A DNA stretch of 64,000 nucleotides, taken from positions 17,601,817 through 17,665,816 of the forward strand of contig NC_090699.1 in NCBI RefSeq assembly GCF_040954835.1, in the 5' to 3' direction. Each line of letters starts with the position of its first letter. Position 1 is the first letter of the stretch. The DNA comes from Lepisosteus oculatus (Eukaryota > Chordata > Actinopteri > Semionotiformes > Lepisosteidae). Both the position numbers and the translations under genes were made by a program. This document shows positions 46,652 to 64,000 of the stretch, piece after piece. A model generated the notes under the pieces. That model was not told the origin of the DNA and searched no databases. It saw only the letters and a program-made list of their open reading frames with translations.

Positions 46652-46765
46652 GTCAGCATGCGTAGGCTGCAAAGGAACAAGTAATAGGTTTATTCCATGC
46701 TGAAAAAAAGAAGAGAGAAAAAACACAACGTTTCGGCCATGGAGCCTTCTTCAGGTGTGGTCTGC
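46652..46765. repeat. palindromic interspersed element, copy 2 (one arm)
   Basis: Same start (GCATGCGTAGGCTGCAAAGG) and left arm as copy 1, but the loop runs in the opposite direction (ACAACGTTTCGGCCATGGAG, CCTTCTTCAGG) and no right arm is visible. Confidence 0.7.
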
Positions 46766-46959
46766 AGAGCAGTACAGGCCAGCTAAGAGAAGGAAACCTC
46801 TTCTGTTGGAGACGGTTGGAGGAACATGAAGTACTCAGCATACTCACAGCTGCTGAAAATGTCAATCCGGAGTACTGTGCAGTTCACCAGTGAGAAGCAG
46901 ACTCACCAGGGAAAGCCATGGAAATTAAGAGAGAGTGCAGACACCAGAAGCCCGTTGTT

Positions 46960-47130
46960 ACACAAAGTGTAGCGGATGTCTGGAACAAGCTGATTCTAAC
47001 AGCTCTTTAAAGGGAAGTCCGGATGAGATCATCGGACCAATTAGCTACCAGTATCCAGGTAACCAGGACGGGATAAATGGTCTCTTTTTGTTTGTGTCTG
47101 GTCTTGTTTTCTTATACATGATATATTGAA
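46960..47130 (+). mobile_element. decayed CR1/L2-type LINE 3' fragment
   Basis: 'GTCTGGAACAAGCTG', a degraded 'LKREV' stretch and 'ATCGGACCAATTAGCTACCA' match the LINE 3' family seen at 10.56 kb. Confidence 0.55.
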
Positions 47131-50100
47131 ATCCTCTCATCACAAATAGTAATAGTAATAGCAAGTCTATGATCTACTAGTTAAGCAATTGAACTCTTCA
47201 AGCCTCTACGAGCATGGGGTAGAATGAGAATGTTCCAGTTGTGAGTACGTGCTTGGAGAACTGGTCATCCTCTTCGAAGGAAATGGCTGGTTAACTCTGG
47301 GCATGAGTGCCCAGTGACACTGCCAGTCAAGCCTCAGGAATGTGTGGCACTTCAGGTTCTTCAGCAAATGCAAATGAGCCTCTGAGAATGTGAAGTGGAT
47401 TTTTATAATAAGGACACGGGCCATTCAGGTCCCCTGCGTTAGATAAAGTAAACACGTGAAGAGAGACAGGAAATTACAGAGAGTTTACCTTGTTTCCAAC
47501 TTGTAGACCGTTTGATTGATACCCTAGCGTTAATGACTAATTAGTTAAATCAGTTAATTGAGTACCATTTGTTAAGATAAATGACAACAGATGGAGGAAT
47601 AATATATTAATTTAAATAGGTTATACTACATATAAATAAGATCAACAAACAAAATTGGTTAAGCTTTATTAATTAGTACTATAGTTGAAGAAGAAGGGTC
47701 CCAGTATTTATATATCCACTGTAAATCTGCTTATTTTATAATGCCACTCCATAACAGTCTCAGAAATACATCAGTGATGTTTGACACCTCCTTTCTAATT
47801 AGTCATTATTGCGGTTGTTGTGACGGTGATGCTAAATAATCTTTATACTATTCGTGATAGTGATTTACGTCTTCTTTTGCCAGACAGGAAGAAGGAAACA
47901 GGTTAGGCAAAGTATCCGCTATGCCCGACGCCCAGGGTTGCCAAATCTGTGTCTTATCACAGCCTCGCTGAAAGAGGAAACCAGGTGCCCAATGGGCACG
48001 GGCTGTGCTGACGTGCCCAGGAGGGTGAGCTTCCAGGACGCAGTGCACAGCTCCGGTATCCTGAAAACGCACCTTATAACAGAAGGATCTCTGGACGGGA
48101 TAATGTGTCCTAAAACAGTCCTCAAACTGTCGCACTGGAACAGCACTGCACAGCGCAAAGTCCAAATCAAAGTCTCGTGGATGCTCTCCAAGCCTTGTTT
48201 CCTTAAACCCATAAAAGTCCCATTTATTCACACCCCTGCGGGACAAAGGCGGTCAACTCATTCAGCCTGGAAAAAAGTGCCTTTCTAATAAAGTGAGCGA
48301 GACTGCGGCTGACTGTGGAAGTGAGGTTAGTTTCAGCTCAGGGTTTTGCAATGGCTGTCTGCTCTTTCACATCTTCAGTAACTGTGTCTTTTTCTCTCGG
48401 GGTCTGAGACGCATCCGTGGTAGACAGTGCTTCGTAAACATGCACGTGTGTCAAAGTCATTTGTATTCCAATCAATTGATCAATCAGCCAGTCAATCGAT
48501 TATTTCATTTGGTGTAGTGCCCATCACAACCCAGCGTGCTTCATACTGTAGATTTCTGTAGCAGCTGACTTCTTGCATTGCACAGTTTACTCCTCTTTCC
48601 CCTTTGTAATTAATTTTCTTTTTCAAGAACTTTATTGACGCCTGTAGGAAAACGATGGGTGGCTACAATCTCTTTTTAGATCTTCTTTTCACAGATCTCT
48701 TTAGTAAAAGCTTATGGTTCCCAATGGCACATGCTGAGCGTTACAAGACAGCATCACGATGATCGTAAATTTCATTGGGAATTACATCTTAGAACGATGG
48801 CTTTAATACATTTGATCAGCATTATCATATTAGTCTGGTATGCAGCACGGAGAATCTTGTTCAAAATGCTTTCCGTAAGTATTGTTGCTAATGTTTCACC
48901 GGCTTTGCCAAACCAAGAGTCACCAGATGCGCTACCATAGAAATCAGAGGGCAGATAGTGACACAGCTCATCCAGATGGTGCTACAGTGCAGCTGCACCA
49001 GAAATTCCTGTTTTTAAAGATCACCCGGAGATACACTGAAAATGACGTCTCTCATCTGCCCCACTGGAATAATGTTCTTATGAAATCTGAGGTCTGAGGT
49101 CAAAAAGCCTTAAAACCGTGGATAAGCAGCAACTTTAGTGACCAAAATTGGCTGAAAAAAATTCCTAGCAGAGCAGTGTAACAACTTTGAAGCAAATCTG
49201 GGGGACTCTGAAATTGTATCCTCTTGTATGGTGCTGTATTTTTGTGTAGTTTTCAATCTCTGAGGTCTTTGCCTTAACAAGTGATAACACACATCCCTTC
49301 GCATTTACTCAGCCACATCAAAGGCTTATAAACTGGTTGCTTTTCTAAACACTAATACCATTTTCTATGAGGTGCTCTTCCCTCTGGCTAGGTTCTTCTT
49401 TGTAAAGACCTGTCTCTCCGTGGCTAAAATCTTTTCATTCCTGTGTTGGGTCCAGTGTGATCCTGCGATATAAATCTTTCCCTGAAGCTGGTCTGTCTGG
49501 AAGAAAATTGCCTCAATCTGAACTGAGCTGTAGGCTATGAATGGCCAGGCAGACTTGTGTGTTTTATAGAGTCATTCATCTCTGCAGCCCATTCATCCAC
49601 AGAAGCTAGAACACCTGTACACCCCAGTCCCATGAAGTCAGGATCTACATAAAGATCAAGGTGCCAAATGAAAAATCTGGATTTTTAAAAAAATATAAAT
49701 AATTTAGCTTGGGTAAGAGTTATTGCTTGTAATAGAAAACATCTATGGGTGAATAAAATGAAGTATTGATGATTGAGCATTTTGAAAACAGCAACACTTA
49801 AGAGGTTTCCTACTGAAAGAGACTCCTCAGAATTTAACAGAGGATACAGATTGTGTGCCGGATATGTGACAAAATGAAAAATTAAAGCCACATGTACAGC
49901 TGTTTCAGTGTTAGTGTGGGATGAAGAAAAATAATTAGTAACTGCAGAGTCATTAACGACCTCTTGGGCAGAGAGGCTGCACAGTTGCTTGAACTAAAGC
50001 TGCATTTTGAACCTGCATAAAGGCAGAGAGAAACCAGATTCATTTAATACTTCTATGGTTTCTGATCATGATGAAACAATTAGGACTAAGAACTGGGATA

Positions 50101-50697
50101 ATTTCATCCCAACTGGGATGGCTGGTTTCCTTGATGATGATGAGTGATGAAAGCATTCTCCCACCTCACACCTCACTTTGAGGAGTCATTAAGTGTGTAG
50201 CCCATGTTATGGACATGACAAAATATTTTTGGAAATCAACATTTTGTACTCTTCTGAATTTTTACATAAGACAGTCCTGCTGACTGATTCGCTTCATGAG
50301 ACGGTGAAACAAACCGAAAATAGATATCGACGTAAACAAAACAGTCAAAAGTAATCAATTTGGTTATAAAATGGTAATTACTAATTATCATGATAATTCT
50401 TCCAGTTACTCGTAGACAGAAAGACAGATACAGTAGGTAGGTCGTCTTGAGGTGCTAATTTTTTCTAATGTCTGTTTTACTTTCCAAAGAAACATCTCGG
50501 GTGAAATTATACAGCATAAAAGACTGTTTATGCTTAGAGTATTAATTAACCATTTATAATGACAAACAATGCAAACACAAAGGGAGTGTGGAGAGAGGCA
50601 GCTGAACCCTCCCCACCTCCGTCCCACCTTCAAAGGAGACCATTTTGGGAAGTCTTTCTTCCCACATTATTTCTGCAGAAGGCAGGAGGCGTTAGCA

Positions 50698-50839
50698 TGA
50701 GTCACCGTGGCAGGTCTCTGTCTCAGCTCAGCTGCCTGCAGCCTGCACGTGTCACTCTGGATGTGTCAATCTGCAGCTGGCCCTCCCCCTGGCCACTCAC
50801 ATCTCTGTTATATAAGGCATCTCTTCCACAGCAGCACGA
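50698..50839 (+). promoter_or_regulatory. PLAU: PLAU promoter: AP-1 site and TATA box
   Basis: A consensus TATA box (TATATAAG, 50809-50816) sits about 30 nt before the inferred start of a non-coding exon. A perfect AP-1 heptamer TGAGTCA is at 50698-50704, about 105 bp upstream of it. Mammalian PLAU also has a TATA promoter, a non-coding first exon and AP-1/ETS control, though its main AP-1 enhancer is much farther upstream. The assignment is inferred from position and exon structure. Confidence 0.65.
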
Positions 50840-50933
50840 CAAAGAAGCCCAGGGCGCAAATCCCAGTGAGGGGCCACTCCGCTCGCAGTGCTTCATTCCG
50901 GCAGACACTGACCCGCACCGTTCAGTGAGACAG
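50840..50933 (+). other. PLAU: PLAU non-coding exon 1 (5'UTR)
   Basis: The start is placed about 30 nt after the TATA box. The exon ends in a strong donor, GACAG|GTAAGA, at 50933/50934. It joins the exon carrying the start codon, whose acceptor is most likely at 54508 (AAAAAAG|GAAG), leaving 26 nt of 5'UTR before the ATG. The intron is about 3.6 kb. Confidence 0.6.
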
Positions 50934-52254
50934 GTAAGACGGATTCTATTCTAGTGTTGAGGAAAGGATGTACTGTAGGTTCACAGGACCGATTAACAGT
51001 ACCAACAGCAATATGATAGGATGAAGCAGCACTTATCTGGGGCCACATACATTTTGGTCTGATGACTTCTCCGTAGAGAAAAGCTTTAACAATGTTCTGG
51101 GGTGAATTCTGCTCCCTTTCGATTATTTACCACCAAGACTGTGGTTGCAACTTTCCTCGTCTCGGTCCTCCAGTTATCACTGATCGTTCACATCTCATGA
51201 GTGCTCTGGGTTCCAGCACCAGATGTCCCCTGGAAAAGAGCATTAGCCTGTACACTGGCTTCAGAGTCTTTCAAGGAAGCACAGACGCGATTACAGTGCT
51301 GCTTTGTCCTCACGGCGTGTGAGGACAAGCCCATGTGCCTCTTTCGGTTTTTATTTGGCATATCAAATGCAGAATGAACATCGGCAAACTGTGGTACAAA
51401 TGCAATATGGACTCATAGAAAAAGGTACATTTGCAAAATGACCATTGTGTGATAATGTAGGGGTCTCTCTGGCTAAGATAAATGACAGGTTATAGTCCTG
51501 TGTCCGTAATGGGATCTTCACAGTTCAGTGATAGAAATCATGGTTGCACATGTCAGTGGAGTAATGTATATAATGCAGTGGCGAGTCAGCATGCTGGCTT
51601 CTCAGCCCCACAAGTAATCCATTACTCTCCGGACTGAGGCGACTGCCTTCCTCGTGCAGTGCAAGCATAGCAATTTAGAAGTAAATGCCTATTTCAGCCA
51701 GCGTTCCTGCACACTTAAAAACAGGTGACTGCTTCTGTGGTGTTGAACTTGACAAACCATATTTTTCTACCACTCAGACCTGGACGTCAGCTCTTTTGGG
51801 GGAGTTTAATTACTCACGTTCTGCAGCAGAGCTGCCCTGAGCTCAGACATGGGAAGGGCTTCAAAGCACATCATCTCATCTATGAATACCTATTTCTGTG
51901 TGTAGGTTCAGAGGTAAAAAGAAATATCTGTTTCATTGCCAGATGCTGAAGGCTCTTCACTGCACAGCAATGATTTTACAGGTTTGAAGTTAAACTTCTG
52001 CCACTGTGTTGGTTATATTGATTCTTAAATGCAAAGGCTATGAAACCACACTGCAAATAGTGCGGTCAAGCATAGCAGTGACCAGAATAGCACAGCAACA
52101 CTGTGCTAAACCACACAGAGATGATTGTGAAAAGAATGAAAAGGTACAGACTTAGAGACGTACATGAGCTTTCACTTGGGAACCTCAATCTGACTGGGTA
52201 GAAATAAATGGATAGGTCTGGTGATTTCATCAGCAATGAGCAGTAATCTTCAGT

Positions 52255-52437
52255 GGGGCACAGCACACTCCATTACTGCAGAATAACACACAGGGACACA
52301 GCACACTCCATTACCGCAGAATAACACACAGGGGCACAGTACACTCTATTACTGCAGAATAACACACAGGGGCACAGTACACTCCATTACCGCAGAATAA
52401 CACACAGGGGCACAGTACACTCCATTACTGCAGAATG
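52255..52437. repeat. 38-bp minisatellite, about 5 copies
   Basis: The unit is GGGGCACAGTACACTCCATT then ACTGCAGAATAACACACA. Copies differ at a few positions (ACTGCAG/ACCGCAG, GTACAC/GCACAC). It lies in PLAU intron 1. Confidence 0.9.
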
Positions 52438-53349
52438 AAAAGAATAGAACTATACTGCGGATTCTGCCTCGAATTTCTGAAAGGTAAATATTTCTTTACA
52501 TTGATGCCAGAGGTGATACAAGCCAGCAAGTGTATGGGGATGTCCCACACCAATATTTAGGTGATTCATGGTGTCTGTGTCTGTCTGTTGGTATTTTACG
52601 GGTCTCATCTTTAATCTAGAGTCTGTTCTGGGCACCTTAGCGCTAATCAGTTTGTCACCCCTTCACATAAAATGTTTTTAAGTTTTATGAGATCTTGGCT
52701 TAAGCAGCCGACAAGATTTAAGACAACTGGCTTAGATTTCCATGCACGCTTTGTCCAGCAACAAAGACTGCCCACGTCTGGCTAAGGACTACAGAATGCT
52801 GTCTGTGTATTAATTACAGCTGGAGGTGCCAGTGGGTGTCTATGTTGTCATCTTAAAAGTCACTCACTTGCAGGGTCTTGTCACTGAAGCTGGGTGTCAT
52901 AACACACCAGATAAACACATATTTCTTTGCATTCCCGATTACTGACACACTTTAGTTTCTTAACAGCTTTTCTTCCTTCGCTTTTATCACTTGTGTATTG
53001 GCGCATATGTTAATGTTTCAGATGAGATACTGATGCAATCCAGGGGGAAATTCTTCTTTTGTAAAATGTTGTAATGAAGTCTAGCTGTTGTTTCCCAGCT
53101 GCAAGACCAAATGATGCAATAACATTTTTGTTTTGTTGAAACACAAGCTTTGGACCTAAAGCAATTAAAGCAGTTTCCTGCTCCGACTTCTCAGCCCATG
53201 TAGCAGCATCTTTGCACTTCAGTAGTAGGTGCTATTTACAATCATACCATCCTGGCCAACATTTCATGGTGAAATGTTGACTTCAACAATAAATAAATGA
53301 ATAGATGAAACATTGAAATATATTTATTGGTATGTTTGCCTTCTACCTG

Positions 53350-53660
53350 TTAGGAACACATGAACACGAGAAAGGCTACAAACACTAGGAAACCATCCAG
53401 CCATCTGACCCATTTTCCAGCCATCTTGTAGCTAGTACTTAACTGATCCAAGCACCTCATCCAGCTGTTTCAAGACTTTCCATTTCAACAACATGCCTGA
53501 GTGGCTTATTTCATACTGTACTCTCACAGGCCTCGGGGTTCAAGAAGTGCCTGCTGTGCTTGGTTTTAAACAAATTAAACAAAGCTTTTGCTTGTGTCCT
53601 CTGGTTTGTGTTTCACTGTTTATTCTGGGGAGCTCCACTGGGGATTATGGGATTTTAATA
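53350..53660 (-). mobile_element. decayed LINE 3' fragment
   Basis: The plus strand shows the reverse of the LINE 3' family ('GGCTACAAACACTAGGAAAC', 'CATCCAGCTGTTTCAAGAC', then a 'TTGTGTCCTCTGGTTTGTGT' segment). It is a diverged copy in PLAU intron 1. Confidence 0.5.
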
Positions 53661-54534
53661 CAGTACTTGGATCAGGTATTAGCCTTCTTTGTTTCAGAAA
53701 AATAGGGTTCAGTTTTCAGCTGTCAGTGTGGGACATCCCCACATGCCCTTGAGCCTCAGAATGTGTCTGGTTTCTTTTCTCAGGAGTGATTCTAAAGTAG
53801 CAGAATCTTGTTTCATCACTTTGTGACCAAGGGTGTACAAAATATTCCAAATGAGTTCTTGGCTTGTGTTCTGTTCTCAGAAGCTAGGTGTCTAAACCCT
53901 ACTCATTTCGAAGAGCAAGGCTGTCTCTAACTTGCGTGAAAATCTGTTCATTTAAAAAACAAATCAAGCCACTTCAGGCTAGAATGCCTCAGGCTTTGTC
54001 TGACACCCACATTCACTGAACCCCTGTTATTCTGGAAGCTGTACAAGCTTAGCTGGAACATTTCTTTAGTGTTCAAGTCTGAACATGAAGAATTACATGA
54101 GTCTTAAGCACATCAGCAATATTAAACAGACTTCATCTAACCCAGATGGGACTATTGCTTTTTGCTGCATGCATTGTGCCCATTGTGCCTCAAAATACAT
54201 TTGCTAAAACCTGGTATTTTCTGTTTTTCTATAATGAAAATAACTGTTTGTTATGACATTTACACAAGCTGTTTTTTTCGCTTGCTAACCTCAGGAGACT
54301 TTTTAAACACATCTAGCTTTACCATAGTATCAATCATAGTTTGAAAGAGATCAAGCCTCTGGGAATATGAATAGAATTAGAAGCCTTGACAACAAACCGA
54401 ATATTGAAATCTCTGAAGAGCTGAGGATGATAAAGACTGAGGAACTGTGTTGCCTCTCATTACAAAAAATGAGCTGACGTTCATTCTTTTGCACTTTTTC
54501 CAAAAAAGGAAGAAAACAACAACCTTTGGAAAAG

Positions 54535-61344
<6,810 letters not shown>

Positions 61345-61700
61345 AGTCCTCTCCTGTCTTCGGCTCCTTTACGAAGACCCACCTAAGCAAAGCCTATGAA
61401 CACACGTCAGTGTGACGTTGCAACACTGCCGGCTGACCCCGCATGACGGAATCGGTACTCTGCACCCCTGCAGAGCTCCAGAGGAGCAGAGTGCTGAAAA
61501 GGATTATACTGCTCCAGTTAAAACGGTGGGGTGGGAGGGGACGATACTGAAAATATGATACTTTTATACTAAAAGGTCATTGCTTTTCTGAAAGAAAGAA
61601 AAAGGTTTTAAACTTTGAGCTTTGCTTTTTAGGGTTTTTAGAAAATTGCACTTGTGGAGCAGTACAGTACCGTGAAAATAAAGGAATCTTAAATCGGTAT
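61345..61700 (+). other. PLAU: PLAU 3'UTR with polyadenylation signal
   Basis: AATAAA at 61677-61682 lies about 335 nt after the stop. Further AATAAA motifs at 62058-62063 and 62792-62797 could extend the transcript to about 62.8 kb. That extension is AT-rich and has ATTTA motifs (for example near 62200), reminiscent of the AU-rich elements known in mammalian PLAU mRNA. Which end is used cannot be told from sequence. Confidence 0.55.
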
Positions 61701-63029
61701 TTAACTTCATTAAAAGTTCAATACCGCATATGTCAGAGGGAAGCCTTTTGTTTGATTAGGCCCTGAGTGCAAACGGACACGAGTCAGCATTGGAACAGCT
61801 GCATATTGAAATGCTATTTCAATACTGAATATGAAATCCCATGCAATGCAGTGACGCGGACAGCCCTGCTGTCTTGAGTCTGCTGCTGGAAAGACATTGA
61901 TTTTATCCCATCAGAGGAAAGTTACTGCTGGACAGGAAATTCTGATCAAGGCAACATCTAAAAAAAAAACTTGGTGGAAGATGTGATGAAAAAGTTGTTA
62001 TATTTATACATGTATAACGCGCATAAACATAAAAGTACAATGTACTTTGCATACTGAAATAAATATTTAATTATATTTAACATTGATGCACATAGTGGAA
62101 TACACGTGGTTCTCTTTCCTGTAACGCATGAATATGTCAAAACCACATCAGTTCCTGCGTTCGTTGTTATTATTATTATAGTTTTATAGTGTGACACCTG
62201 TTTATATTTATTTTTGTGACTCAATATTTCTGTGTTCATTAAGAGGAATCCTAAGCCTAAAGACTGTGTTCTGCTACGGTGTATTAGAAGTTTTTAATTA
62301 GAAAACATGTTTTTTTTTTTCCCTGACCCTGAGTACATTCACTCCTCCTCATTCTCAGAGTTTATTGTATTTTCTGTTTTTGTATTCATCATTCCAAATA
62401 TATTCTTGAAGTTTTGGAACTGGCGTGAGTGTGGTAAAAAAAACAGAGGAGCTGTGAAATTGAGAAAACAGGTGGTTGGTGCTGGGTATAGCTTTAGATC
62501 AAGCACATCTATAAAAGCAGGCTTTGAGAGATCTCTTCTGTAATATGTTAAGAGATTTTGTACCTTATTAGATTTTTTTCACAATTATTTCAGGCCATTT
62601 AATTCTGCAACTGAAGTTTGTACTTTCTCAAGTCGAAGCTTTCTAAAGTCTTTTTTTCCAGTAGGTTTTTATTTTTATTTTTTAATTAAATTGGGCTGGA
62701 ACCAGAATGGTTTTTATTTCTTTCAGATTGTAACTCTAATTTTGTACTTTTATCATGTATATTTGCTGTTTTATTAATCATTTCAAGACACAATAAACTA
62801 TGTTTCAAGTTGTTAAAACTTGGTTTATATACTTGTCTGAAAACACGCTCCCACTTCATTACTTTTTATTGTCTTGCCTAGTTACTTAATGATCATGCAA
62901 CAGTTTTAAGCGCATGTGACAATTCAGGTCATCCTTGGAGATGCAGAGATTACACAAAACTGTGACATAGATTTCTACCAAATGCACATAAGGAAAGAGA
63001 TGTCTGATATTCACAGGCCATTAACAGAA
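61701..63029. other. AT-rich sequence downstream of PLAU
   Basis: No coding signal. It may be an alternative long PLAU 3'UTR up to about 62.8 kb (see the AATAAA at 62792-62797); otherwise intergenic. Confidence 0.4.
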
Positions 63030-63790
63030 CTCTTCCAGCGGTGTGTTGAAACAGACAATATCCAATGACTGGAAACTCGTTAATGTAGGACCCATTCATG
63101 ACCAGGGAGACAAAACTGAACCAAGTAATTATAGAACAGTACCTCTTATTAATACTACTGCATGCAAGACTGAAGAAAGAATAATTAGGTCTAAACTAGA
63201 GAATGACACTGCATGACAGCACAATTCTTAAGAATAGTTAGCATGGATTGAGAAAAAAGGTTTTATGGGTTTTACTATCTAACTTGTCAAGGGTCTTTTC
63301 ATCAAACACAGCAGTAATGGATACAAAGTGTATGACATGGTGTCTTTTGATATCAATAAGGCTTTTAGGTTCCTCACGGAAAAATATTTCCCAAAGTCTA
63401 GGCACTAGGCATTCAATGTAAAATCTGTACTTAGAGAACTGGTTAATGGAAAGGCAACAGCATAGGGAAAATGGTGAAATGGGGAAGTAGAGGAGTACTG
63501 TGGGGATCTGTGAGGGTACTCCTGCTGTTCGTAACATATATACATATAACTTACCTAGATCCTGATATAAGATCATAATAATACACTAGATAAATTAACA
63601 GGTAATACCAAATTAGTTAGAAGCAAAAAGTAGAAGCGACCCCAAAAAATTCAAGAAGACTAAGACCTAAGTCAAGCCCATGTGAATGTAGCACAGGCGA
63701 CAATTAACATAGACCAGTGCCGGATGTTGTGTGTAAATAGTAGAAACATAAACTACAGTACAAATCTAAAATGGAAAACACCAAGGTTGA
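63030..63790 (+). pseudogene. decayed CR1/L2-type LINE reverse transcriptase
   Basis: In-frame pieces on the plus strand resemble RT motifs of CR1/L2 LINEs: W.L.NVGPIHDQGDKTEPSNYR, then ACKTEERIIRSKLEND, a degraded 'AFDKVPH' region, and WGSVRVLLLFVTYIYI in place of QGSVLGPLLFLIYI. Later pieces (TACCAAATTAGTTAGAAGC) fit the DDTKL region. Many stops and frameshifts show it is long dead. Confidence 0.7.
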
Positions 63791-63799
63791 TTAATTACT

Positions 63800-63935
63800 A
63801 ATTAACTGGTAAATGCTGCCGCTTCCATCCCAAGCAACAATTAAGGTGAAGTACCTTACTCAAGGGTACAACAGCACTGCCGCCCCTGGGATTCAAAACC
63901 CACAAGAAATTCAGAACAACTGCTCACTGAGGCCC
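63800..63935. repeat. probable SINE/L2-like repeat debris
   Basis: 'TACCTTACTCAAGGGTACAA' followed by 'CCGCCCCTGGGATTCAAAAC' matches a motif order common in fish interspersed repeats. The family is not certain. Confidence 0.4.
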
Positions 63936-64000
63936 AAACCTTATCATGCCAAACAGGAAGGTACAAAATGGCCGCATTCAGTAGCCGTCAGAGGGGACTT

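Larger units (their letters stand above)
38693..50697. other. gene-poor interval between CHUK and PLAU
   Basis: I found no exon with a recognisable product. Besides the repeats listed separately, most of the interval is unremarkable AT-rich sequence. A GC-rich block at 39.8-41.3 kb and one at 47.88-48.29 kb give overlapping open frames on both strands without domain signals or splice partners. Confidence 0.5.
50934..54508 (+). other. PLAU: PLAU intron 1 (inferred)
   Basis: No coding sequence is visible. It holds the 38-bp minisatellite at 52255 and a reverse LINE fragment at 53350; the rest looks unremarkable. Confidence 0.5.

Noticed and set aside
47848-48288. Overlapping open frames of 132-144 codons on both strands
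   Set aside because: A GC-rich block keeps several frames open at once; no domain, start context or splice partners. The proteins are not recognised.

Overview
The window is vertebrate nuclear DNA, most likely from a non-teleost ray-finned fish such as a gar or bowfin. The species guess rests on SINE and LINE types and is an inference. The sequence shows GT-AG introns, three recognisable vertebrate genes, 5S-rRNA-derived SINEs, V-SINE-like tRNA SINEs and decayed CR1/L2-type LINE fragments. No bacterial, viral or CRISPR features were seen.

Layout. 1-6734: intergenic, nothing recognised. 6735-19430, minus strand: ERLIN1, with 11 coding exons (355 aa), a long probable 3'UTR and a probable non-coding first exon and promoter near 19.4 kb. 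20285-about 37560, minus strand: CHUK (IKK-alpha), with 21 coding exons (780 aa), a probable 3'UTR and a probable 5'UTR exon in a CpG-rich region at 37.2-37.6 kb. CHUK lies directly upstream of ERLIN1 in the same orientation, as in human. 37.8-50.7 kb: gene-poor and rich in repeats (two SINEs, a 71-bp-arm inverted repeat, diverged direct repeats, a LINE fragment with a nested SINE tail, a 42-bp minisatellite and a palindromic element family). 50698-61.7 kb, plus strand: PLAU (urokinase plasminogen activator), with an AP-1 site, a TATA box, a non-coding exon 1, 10 coding exons (431 aa) and a polyadenylation signal. 62.8-64 kb: a decayed LINE reverse transcriptase and other repeat debris.

All coding exons were read by eye. 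Splice phases are consistent through each gene, and exon totals are divisible by three (1068, 2343 and 1296 nt including stops). The three genes are not one pathway: ERLIN1 acts in ER sterol/IP3-receptor degradation, CHUK in NF-kB signalling, and PLAU in pericellular proteolysis. PLAU is an NF-kB/AP-1-responsive gene in mammals, but no functional link is shown here.

Most notable: (1) the PLAU EGF domain has lost exactly the first disulfide pair (C1 and C3); (2) PLAU residue 192 (chymotrypsin numbering) is Lys where human has Gln; (3) CHUK has a basic C-terminal extension after the NEMO-binding DWSW motif; (4) a complete Tigger/pogo-like transposon in the CHUK last intron carries a SINE with a 5S head, the usual body and an unusual 3' tail, bounded by a 19-bp target-site duplication; (5) a near-perfect 71-bp inverted repeat lies upstream of CHUK. 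I found no convincing undescribed biological system.
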